Below are positions 48,501-60,500 of a DNA stretch of 64,000 bases, one piece after another. The notes beneath the pieces are model-generated. The model was not told the DNA's origin, searched no databases, and saw only the letters and a program-made list of their open reading frames with translations. Within the stretch, counting starts at the first letter, position 1. Every line of letters starts with the position of its first letter. The stretch lies in NCBI GenBank assembly GCA_951217055.1, contig OX578283.1, positions 69,004,475-69,068,474 of the forward strand, written 5' to 3'. The stretch is from Gerris lacustris (Eukaryota > Arthropoda > Insecta > Hemiptera > Gerridae). Made by a program: the position numbers and the translations under genes.

Positions 48501-51500
48501 GCCAGACAGACACGAGACCAAAAATGTTCCCTGATGTCTGAAACGGATTTCTGTCTTGGAATTTTTGAAATCGGAGGCATAAAAGTTTTTCGTTCTCAAA
48601 AGTGAACACAATGCTTCCGTTACCTTCGGTAAGCTCGGAAGCAAAAAAAAAAAAATAAAAAATAATAATTATAATTTGATTTAAATTAAAATTTAATCTT
48701 TCCGTAGTATGAATACTACCAAAATCGTAAAATATGAAATACTTAGAATTGAAGTTTTATTTCCATACTTGGATTTATCTCCAATTAGATAATCATATTG
48801 TATGGGATCGACGTAGCGGAGTAGTTAGCATAATCACACCTTTCCTGAAAACAAAGTCTGGTTGTTCCACACTGTATTTCACACTAATAGTTGCATAGAT
48901 TAGTATAACTAGGGTTGACATACATGGTGTTATTAGTAAGCTAGACACACGCAGAACTGTAGATTCAAATAATACAAAGAGGACCCTTACATTTAGTTGT
49001 TTAATCAATGGAGTCTGTACATTAGCAGTCCAATAGTCCTCGTGTTCTCTCTGAAGTCTGATACATTCTCTTAACTGCATACATTCATCCTTCCATTGTT
49101 TCTAAAACACCAACAAGTAACATTTAATCGTAAACGATTGACTGTCTATAAGACTAATTAACATAACACATTAATAAGTATTAACTTCCACAAAAAACCT
49201 TTACTATACTTACAATTTCAGTGAGTACACTTTCCATAGCCAATTTGGAGCCGATATCGTCTAGTCTCGGAGAAACAGTAAAATTTTGTCCCATAGTTCT
49301 CAATTGGTTTTCAACAGATTCTCTTAATCTCATTTCTTGAGTTAACTTCTGTTTTAATTCTTCAGCCTAAAAAATAAATATAAAGATGAAGCTCGTCAAT
49401 AAAATACATTTGTACAAGTACACGGAACAAAATTTAAAGCAAGAAGGTAAAATTATTTTATTATAAATGATTTAAATATATATCACTAAAGGTCAACTAA
49501 GAAGGGATGCAACTTGGAAAAAACCGTAAACTTAACTTTGTTTATAATCGCAACTCCCGAGTATTACCAAAGTCAGTACAGTCTGGAGCAAATATTTCAT
49601 ATTTTATAAATGACAGCTCTCCTTGACAATTAATCAAAATATAGAACTTATCAAATAAAATAATAATGGCATTTTCTTAGTAAATTCACTGGATTTGATT
49701 TTAACAGTGGTCAATAAACGAATTTTCGAAGAAAATTAAAGTATTGCAATGGCTTCAAAATTTTTGAAAATTTTTTCCATGGAAATCTGTTTTAGACCAT
49801 TCTAAATCAATTCCTAAAATTTAACACTTTATTTATGTATGTATATGTGTGTCATTTTGAAGATGAGCAAATGCCTTTTATGTTGAAAACATACCTTCTT
49901 TAGCATTGGCGAAAAAAAAAAAAAAAACACTCGTGAAAAAATACATAAAAAACACATTTTAAATCGCACTTCTCAGATTGACACCACTTCTTGGTCGAAC
50001 TTTAGTTGAAGTACCGACCAATAAAAACCTAATCAAAAAAATGTTCCCTCTTCTAACCTTGAAACCACATATTTATCCTTTGCTTTTTTAAGTGAATATA
50101 TTTATAAAACATCTAATTAAGTTTAGACTTAAACTTACTTGTTTTTCAGACGATTGATTCTGGAATTGTAGAAGTTTGAGTTTATCTTTGAGAGAAGCTT
50201 GGTAGTTGCGTTCTCTCGATATTACATGTTCTAAATCGTTGTTTATTTGCTTCAAACGATCCACCTCGATGCGTAACAGCAGTTGATTCCGCTAAAAATA
50301 GAATAAGTATGCTAGTTATAACAACAACATAATAACACCTGTTTAGAAAATATTACATTAAATTGGCTTAGTAAATTAAGTAAGATTATTTAGATAGTTC
50401 TGAAAAACGAATATATTTCATGTCTCTGATTTAAAAAATCCAAGACAGAAATCCGTTTCAGACATCAGGGAACATTTTTGGTTCTGTGTCTGTCTGTCGG
50501 TCTGTCACTCAATTTTTAAGAACCAACCAATCTTAAAAACTATACGTCCGACTTTGTCCAAATTTGTCCAACTTGTATGGAAGGTCATAATTATTAGCTC
50601 ATTGTTGGTCCCATATAAGTCAAAACCTTCTGTGCTTATGTGTTTCTTTTCCACATACACACAAGCATACATTTATTTACAAATATAGCTTCAAAAGTGC
50701 TTATCTGATTTGTATGAAACTTTTATATTTTATCGAAAGTAACCCGCAAATAGCCCAAGAATAATCTGAACCTGTCTGCGCTCTTTAACTTTTGCTAAAT
50801 TGATACTTAAATTCATGTAAAAAAATCAAAACAATTTTGACAGATTAAAAAAACGGGGGAAATAATTAAACAAATTTGACAATAATGGCTTGTAAAAGCA
50901 TAAAATCAATTAAGTACGTGATAGGATGCGAGGACGTTATGTGCCACACCAATTGGCAATTAATTAATCAATAGTTAAACTCAAATAAAAATAGACTAAT
51001 AAAAATATAAAGGGGAAAGCGAAGGTAAAATAATGAAAGTTGCATTACCACAGTGTGGTTTGTCTCCGAGTCGGAAGACGAGGATTGTATGTAAGATTCG
51101 AGAGCTCGAGCTGAGTTAAGACAAGCTTCAAGTGATTCGCTCTTCTGTTTCTCTTCAAGTAACATACTCTTCAAACTAGACTCTGCCTTCAGTGTTGCTT
51201 CCAGTCTAATCCTCAGAGTCTGAAACAACAAAAATAATAGTAACAAATTAGAATATTTTTGTATTGCTTTGTGTCCTCATGTAATTCCCTATCCAAATGT
51301 TCCTACATCCTGATCCTATCCAAGCTTCTAGACCAAAATACCCTGCAATTTTATTTCTAGGATAATCATTTTTTAAAAAAATAACCTTCCCAGCAGGGAA
51401 TTGAACCCGGCCCGACAGTGAGAGGCCGATGGAGACTTAAGAGGCAGGTGGCATACTCCGGGCTGCACACGCATACATGCGCCCGCAGCACATTATTTAT

Positions 51501-54500
51501 TATTTTACAATACACATCGCCATTTTTCTTGTTTAATTGTTTAGTGTTCATTACCTACAAGTCTCTTTTGTCTTTCGCCGACAAGAATATGTATGTATAC
51601 TTCATAATAGTTAACATTATTTGTTATTGTTGTAAGTCTTTCTGCATATTTATCTTATTTTACTTCCACTTACCTCTAAATGTTGTTAACTAAATTGCCC
51701 TAACTCCTGACAACCTAGCAAGCTGAAACTTGCACAGATAATTTACTTCTGACGACCATACCATAATCAGTTAATAGTTAATTAATTAATTAACTATTCA
51801 TTGATAAGTTAATAATTTTGTTGGTTAATCTGTCTCCTAATCTTGTAAACTAAATGTAACCAACTCTCAGACTATTTAGAAAGCCGAAACTTTTACAAAT
51901 TATTTAATACTGGCTACAATACAATAATCAGTCATTAGTTAATTAATTTGTTAACTACTAATTAATTAGTTAATCAAATTGTTAACTATTAAATAATTAT
52001 TAATCAATTTGTTTGTTTTCTGTTTGTTGTCAAATTTTATAGCCTAAATTTGACTCACTTCCGAATTTGGCAGGAATTATCCTTGAAGTCATTACAAGCG
52101 ACGTATATAAAGGATTTTTCATTTTTGGGCGTCACGAGGTTTTCTGTTCACAGAACTACTAGAGGTCGACCAAGAAGTCATGAACACGGGAGAAACGGAA
52201 AGCTTAACTTCGTTTAAAATTGGAACTTCCGAGTAGTGCCGAAGTCAGTACAGTCGGGTGCTAAGACAATAACCATTCCTAGTTTGTATGACACACACAG
52301 TTATGTCAAATCTCACGAATAACAACAGGAAGGTTTCCAATCTGTTAGGTTTCCTGTTTTGTTTGTTTTTATACAGCACAAACTATAGTTACAACTGTTC
52401 TAAATCCAAATCAAACTCAGAAATAAAGAGGAAGAAAAAAAAAATAGATTAAGGAAAAAGGAATCGATTTAGATTTAAAGAATGTTATTATGAATAATCA
52501 ATAAATAATAATATAAAGATATTATCGTATATTATTAGTGATTTCTTATCAGATACAGAGTTGCCTGTTGCAAAAAATATAGAAGTTATCAAAAATAAAA
52601 TTATTAATAACAGAAGAACAACACTGTGTTTTTTGACCGTGGTCTATTATATCAAAAACTGACTGTACATGGCGACACTAGCGCACTCCTCTCATTTCCA
52701 TGACTTCTTGGTCGACCTCTAGTATCCTTGTTTTGACTTAAACCTTTCTGTTAGACATACAATGTTGGCAACACTGTTCTTTCTAAGAATAATTAAGAGT
52801 TGATGACAAGTTAAAGAAGCAGTAAAAAGAAGATAAATGTACCTCAATAAGATGTGTATCTTCTTTCTGTATGGATCTGGCTCTTTGTCTTTCAGTCTCT
52901 AGAAGACACTGTACCTGCTTCAGATTAGACCTCTCTCTCAACAAGTCTAACTCCATTACAAGACATTCCTTCTTCTTACCATCCAGCTCCACCCTGCAAC
53001 ATACAGAACAGATATACATCACCTGCAGTTCTTCAATAAATTATATATCTTTGACCAAATAATTATCAAATTTAAATACATCAACAATAACATTAATTGT
53101 TTATTTCACTCAGACTAAACAGATGCTTGCCACAGGTGGTTATACAGAAAATAAATTCAACATCCCACAGAAAAAATAAATAAACAAAAACAAGTCATTG
53201 TATTGGAGTTTAAATAACTAATAACTGTATGGTGTATAATGTAACATGTTTTTCCAATGTTCATGTTGTAATAGGTTTGTTCCAACCATGCAGTATACTG
53301 TCTGGGGGATTGTCAAGGGCATGTGCAATGGATAAAAACCGTTCCAAGCCGACTTGTGACAGTGTTTTGTACCGTCCTCCAAACTGTTCCAACCCACGCA
53401 GGGATGGTTTGCAAACCTTTTACTGTACAGTCCAAACAATCCTCTGACAATACCAAGTACTGGTTTGTACGAGGCAGAAATGTTTCCTTTCCTGCCTTGT
53501 TGAATACAATATTTTATCTACTCAAGGTATTTAGATAAAAAATGGAAGCTTAGGTAAAAGAATTAGTTTGAGATGTATCATCAACAAACTCAAACCAAAA
53601 AAAGTTGCTCCAGTATTGCCACTTCTTACTTGAGATCAATTATTCAAAGATCTACAATTCAAATCCTTTTTTCAGTTTACCATTTTTAAACTTTAAAAAA
53701 ATAATAATATAACATTGCTTTGTAATAAAACAAATAAAAAAACTACATTAAAATAACACAAATTAAAATAAAACTAAACATAATCAAAAACAGATGTTGT
53801 GGCACGAACTGGTAAACACTGTAATTTTCCTGCCTAGTAAGGGAAATATTTCCCATATTGTTTCAACTACTTTCCTGCCTGTTTTTAATAATTGAATGAC
53901 AAATCAGCGAAATAGTACTTTCCAGCCTAAAAACAGTATTAAGTAATGCTTAATTTTGCTGCAGTGATAAAATATATTTCTCTAAAATAAAAACAAAATT
54001 CTATTCTTCAATATAACCCATAAATAAATATGATTACTCGAGTCAAATAAGACACATTTTTTAGTAAACTATTTTTGGAACGAAGTTTCTTATGGCATGT
54101 TCTGGAGCCTGGGAGTGAATCCGAAAAAAACGAACAAAATCACCGTCACGCTACCAAGGGTCACGAAATCTACCGATGCAATAACTTGTGTAAAAGTTGA
54201 CCAACTTAGTTGAAATTTGGTTCACATGTTCATATTACCAATGCCCCGGACGAATTCGTTGGACAACGTTATCCGCCCAAGCGTTCACGCGCAACCCTCG
54301 CATAAACGTAAGCTTCAAATTTAAAATTGGAATTTTAGGACGGGAAAAAATTCTAATTTTATCTATTTAATGAGACAAACCCCTTTTTTTTTTAGTAAAA
54401 TTTCAACCTGATACAAGCAGCAGTTTTTAAAAGTTGATGTCCAAAATGTGGTGTTTGTAGTTAGTATAGGTGGAATATTAAGAATGCAGAGTGATTCCCC

Positions 54501-57500
54501 CTCTACTATATTTCTCTTTGGTATCCTTGCGTGCGCAATCCCAACTCATCTTTCTTTCCATCTCTCTTTCATACTATACTCTCTCCCTCTTACTCCTTCT
54601 TCCTGTCAAACTCGCTATTTACACACAAAACAACACATCATTGAGAAAAGTATTCGTATATTATTTAAAATGGAAAGTGCACCAAGAGAATCGTCAGAAA
54701 TTGACAGTGTCGAATGTGTTAATTTATTAACCAGTAAAACTGTAAATATGTAAGTATAAATTGATGTAATAAAATAATAGTCTGCCAATTAGTGTGGCAC
54801 ATAGCTTCCTCGCATCCTATCATGTACTTTATTGTTATATTAACATTAACATTATTGTTATATTACTTTATTGTTATATTGTTTATTTTGTAATAACTAT
54901 TAATAGTTTAAGTGATCTTTAACACTTCATAGCAGTGTCGCTGTTGGTTTTACTAAAAAATTGCATTTGAAAAAAATGTTTGTCTCATTGAATAGATAAA
55001 GTTTGATTTATTTCCCGACATAAAATTCCAAATTTAAATTTGAAGTTCACGTTTACGCAAGTGTTCCGCGTGAACGCTTGGACGGATAATGTTGTCCAAC
55101 GAACTCGTCCTGAGCATTGGTAAAATGAACATGTCTACCAAATTTCATTAAAATCGGTCGACATTTACTCAAGTTATCGTCACAAGTTTCATAATTCGCG
55201 GACACACAGACCGACAGACAGACACGAGACCAAAAATGTTCCCTGATGTCTGAAACGGATTTGTGTTGGAGTTTTTAAAATTGGAGACATAAAAGTTTTG
55301 CGTTCTCAAAAGTGAACACAATGATTCCTTTACCTTCGGTAAACTCGGAAGCATTATTGCACATAAGCGGATCAAGGGATTTTTGTAATAAGTTTTATGT
55401 AATAATTTTTCTAATAATAATTTTCTAATTAAGACAAAAATATTTATTGGAATGAGTAGTTAGCAACGTATATGTACTTAGCAGTATGATATTATATTTA
55501 ATGAAAAATGTAAGGAACTTCGTTCCTACCGGGTGTCCTGCGACACCACACGTATTTTTTTAATAAAAAAATTAAGAGTATAAAAGACATAAAATCTTAA
55601 CTTCTCGCTACTGTAGTTAAGAAGTAGGGGCTCGGAGAAGACATATTTTACTTTAATATTAATACATAAAGAAGGCAACTTGAAAAAAAAAAAAATAAAA
55701 AAAATAAGTATGCTTACAAGAGACGAGTAATCCTGTTATCTTGGGTTTGAACAAGACGAGATAGATTATTCAGCTGAGAAGCCAGTTGATTCTGTTTAGA
55801 TCCTGCTGATTGCCAAGCATTCACTTCTTTAGCTAACCAATTAACCAGCCCAGGTTGACTTGCTTCAGTTTGTCTACTTCCCCCACCAGATTCTTTCAAC
55901 TAAACAAAACACAATATCATTTTATGTTGTATAATAACTACTAAAATAAAATAACAAGTCTTATGTAAGAAATGGGAGATTACTCTCTGCCAATTGGTGT
56001 TGCACATAGCTTCCTTGCATTATATTTTGTATACTCAAATGATTTTATAGTATTAAAATTTAATTTATATAATTTTCCACCGTTTTTTAAAACTGTCAAA
56101 ATTGCTTTGGTTTTTTACATTAATTTAAGTGTCAATTAATTTAGCAAAATCTTAGGAGCGCAGAAGACCATTGAAATTAATCTGGGGTCATCTGCCATCT
56201 GCAGGCTACTTTCGACAAACCATCCAAATTGTGTGGTGTTTTTGATGATATGGGTGCAAATAAGTGTTTGTTTGTGCTTATGTGGAAGAGAAACAAATAG
56301 TCGCAGAAGATTGAAACTTTATATGGGACCAACTATGGGCTAATTTTGACCTACCATCCAAATTTCAAGAAAATAAAATGAGCATTTTTTAAGATATGTT
56401 AGTTTGCAAACATTAAGCACTAGACAGACAGACGGACATAGACCCAAAAATGTTCCCTGATGTTTGAAATGGATTTCTGTCTTGGCATTTTTTAAATCAG
56501 AGACGTAAACAATTTTTGTTTATCTGAATGATCACGTAGCTTCTGTTACCTTCGGTAACCTCGGAAGCAAAAATCATTTTCTCCACACAAAATTATTAGT
56601 ATTTCTTGTTTTCAAAGTAACTTTCTAGTCTGTAGAAGGCAATAATTGTGATAGTTTTTTTTTTTAAGAAAACAAAGAAATACAAATGTAAAAGTACAAC
56701 CTTCAAAGACATGCTCTCTGACGATAAACCTTTGGACTTTTTTTTGGTCATTACACTTTGATTAGACCACATATAAACGTTAATTTAACTTCCAATTATA
56801 ATTTAGTTGATGTTCAAATTTTGTTCAATAACACTTTTAAAAAGCCTTTTCAGTTGGTTCTAAATAAGTTTTAATGTATGCCACCAAAAAGCATAGTTGA
56901 TAGTACATAGTTTTTAATGTAGACCCAGTTGATACTACATAGGTTTTAATGTATAATCAGTTAATACTAAATAGGTTTTAATGTATAAAGAACTATGTAT
57001 AAATAAGGTTTAATGTACAAAAGAACATGTAGCTTATTTCAATTTTAATAATAAATTAATATCAATTTTTAGTATACCTGTCAATTTTGTGGTAGTCGAT
57101 GTGGAGGGGGGGAAAAAAAAAAATTAATAGAAATTATTTTGATATAACTTACAAGAGTGATGGGCGAGTGTAAAGGTGGAGGAACGGCTGCAGCTGAAAC
57201 TGAAGCTTCTTTTTTGTAGTAAGATTTATCCCCGATCGTATTCAGTAGAGAATTATCTAATTTTGCCGATAAATCAAGTTGTTTCTCTATTTCATAGGTC
57301 AAATCTTCAAGATCTGAAAAAAAATTAAATCTTGAATTACACAATATAGATCATTTTAAATACATAATTAAAAAAATTAAATTAATAACTCAATAAGTTT
57401 AAAACGTATGCAGTACTCTGAATCCCCTCTCTCATAAGTCTGCAAAGGAGTTTAACCACTCCCCTAGAACCCACAGAGCCTCAACTAGCTTTGTTCGTCA

Positions 57501-60500
57501 CACTCTGGAACAAGGCTACTCCATGGCTACTACTTGGCAACTTCATTGCTCAATGCCTGGGTGGTATGCACACTTCCTATCAGTATCAGTGTCGCATTTA
57601 GTGGAGGCATAGATGCATTACGACAACCCTGCACTAACGCTCAAAAATAGTATTCGTTATTACGATGTGGCCAATATTCTCTATTCATGTTCTCTATGTT
57701 CATTCTCTTGTAAAATCATAATAATAAACTTTTTTTGTAATCATCTTAGTATATTTTGGAATTAAAATTAGACCTAGGGTTGCCAGATTTCTGAATGTAA
57801 AAACTGGGACACCCCCCTCCCCCGGAAAATTTTGAAAATATGACCTCTCAAACAGCGGCTTTTATGCATATCTAAGGTGACATTTGATTTTAATATTTTG
57901 TCATTAGTCATAAAAGTAAACTTATGGTGTAGTTCGTTGGCAAAAAAGTATAATCATAAGTACACATTTTTCTTTTAATACAAAATTTTAAAAAAATAGT
58001 AATTGTTATACAATAAAAGTTGTGCACCTAATCATTGTAGATTAAATAGATCAGTCAATAGCCATTATGCTATATTATTTAAAATCTATAATAAACTTTC
58101 ATTCTATGATAATTGTTTTTTGTTGTTGCCCCAAACTCAGACATTTGGGGGGGGGGGGACTCCGTGGCGACGACGCCTGTGCTGTACATTGTAACTTATC
58201 AACAATGGACTAACTAAATAATATTGTTATTAATGATAATGTTCCATTTATAATTTACAAAAACATTGTAAAACCCTGTGACACGGTACCCCCACCTAAC
58301 AAAGTCGCTCTCTTCTACCCTCCAACATCTAACACCCCTATTCCACCCTAGTGAGAGGGTATTTAAATGTAGAATACTTCTATAGATTTTGCCGTACGCT
58401 TATTTATCTTTCAGTTTCAATATAATATATGGATCCTCAATACAGTACAATATCGGTATCATATAAAAAAAATCTTAGATTTATAAAATACTTCTTCTTA
58501 TCTATAAAACTATTGCACCTTTGCTTTCTAAAACTACGCATTTATGAATTATTTTATAACATAAATTATCAGCTTTTCCTTGCACCTAAATTATTATTAT
58601 ATTACGTCTCCAGTAAAAACCGGGAATTTGAGTCCAAAACCGGGAAGTCTGGCAACCCTAATTAACCCCCCCCCTCACCAATCATTGCTTTTTTTCTTGT
58701 AAAACAATTAAGGGGTTTCAAAGATAACTGAAATGCCCGTATTGGAATGTTTGACTTTTTACAGTTAGCTTTCATCCACTTACCTTAAACTTAATAGGGA
58801 TTTGAAACAATTTTAATTATTAAATATTTTCATTGAAGTCTGACGAGTTGTATTACTTACCTAATTAACTACTAAAGAGGACCCAAATAAGAATAAATGT
58901 AATTAAATTTCCCAAAGTTCTATGATTTTTTTTTTTTTTAATACAAATTTTAGGGCAGCCAACTGCATTCGTACTCATGACCCCCTGTGTGTGAAGGTCA
59001 CCTGCTACCATGGGGCTACAGAGGCGGCTGTTAAAAGAACATCATTTTTTAATAAATAAATAAAAAAGTAATGGGAAGTAAATCAAACTTCCTAATTACC
59101 CTCCCCTCTACCCCCCTTTAATTTTCATCTAGCTTTGTTTCACCTACAGTTTAGTATATTATCCTATTCAATTCGAATCACTGGACTTGTTTTTTTTTTT
59201 TACATAACTTTTTCAATAATATAAAAATAACTTTATTTTTTGTGATGAGGTTAATAATATTAATTAAAAACAACTGACCTGCGACATGTTCAGGTTCATG
59301 AGGTGAAGATGGAGCGTCCACAGTATCCTTCTCATTACCAATATCTTGATAATTATTATTAATACTTTTAAATTTCAATTCCGTCCTGATACATTCAAGC
59401 TCTTCCACCAACTTATTATTTTCCGATTTTAAACTATTCAGCTCAACTTCCATTAAATTCTTACACAGTTCCAACTGCTCAATTTTCGATAACATATCGA
59501 TATTATCTTGTTTCAATCTGAGATAATTCGCTATATCATTCTTCAATTTCGCATTATTCTGATTGATTTCATCCATCTCGGATTTCATAATCTTTAATTC
59601 ACCGATGAATTCCTGTTTTTTAAAATTAATTTCATCCGATAAATCGCTGTTTTCTTGTTTCAATTTGAATATTTCATTTTTTAAATCGTCATTTTGACGT
59701 TTGAGATTGCTGTTTGAAAGTTCGATATCGGTCGAATTCCTTAATTTCTGTTTAAGAGTTCCGAGAATATTTTGAAAGTAGTCGTCAGTGTTTTCTCTAA
59801 ATTTAAAATCCTCGTTGATCGAACCTAACTCGTCTCGGAATTTATAAAATCCTTCGAGTACTTCTTCCAACATCGAACATTTCTCTTTCATTTCCGACAA
59901 TTCTTGTTTAAGTTCGTTATCCTTAGAAGCGAATTTAGAAGCTTGTTTTAATTTCTCTTGTAAATTCGAAAGGATAACTTGGAGTTTTGTCACATCCGCA
60001 GTTGTATTTTTAATTTCATTGTCTTTCTTATCAAGGGTTAAACGTAATTTCTCAATTTCCCCTTCTTGGGATTTCTTTTCGTCTAGTAATTTGTTTAATT
60101 GCGATTCGTAATATTTTCTGTCATCTGTAAATGACGATATATAAGATTCCACATCCTTTTTGGCGTCGCTTAAATCGGCAACTAAAGATCTTAAATTTTT
60201 AACTTCCGATTCTAATTTTGTTATCTTTTCTTCTCCAACCGAGCTTTCATTTCGGAGGAACGGTGGATGATTCACATTAAACTGAAACAATAAGATGAAA
60301 TATATATTTTTTTTTTTATCAGAATAAAATATAAAACTTTCAAAAATAAAACAGAATTAGGACGTCAGTAAAAAGACACTAATGATCCATGTTTTATTTT
60401 AACACAAACTGTTAAATTTAATAGGTAAAGTGGAAGCAATAAATGACCAACCATATTTGAAATTGAAAACTTAAGTTATTAATCATTAATAGCTGCCTAA

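Noticed and set aside
48301..48644. Frames with DRQTDRQ or CLSVCLSVCL repeats on both strands
   Set aside because: Translations of the CAGACAGA tract in a noncoding repeat family.
53218..53538. Overlapping frames on both strands near 53.3 kb
   Set aside because: They lie in a dispersed repeat also found at 20735. No domain, not conserved as protein.
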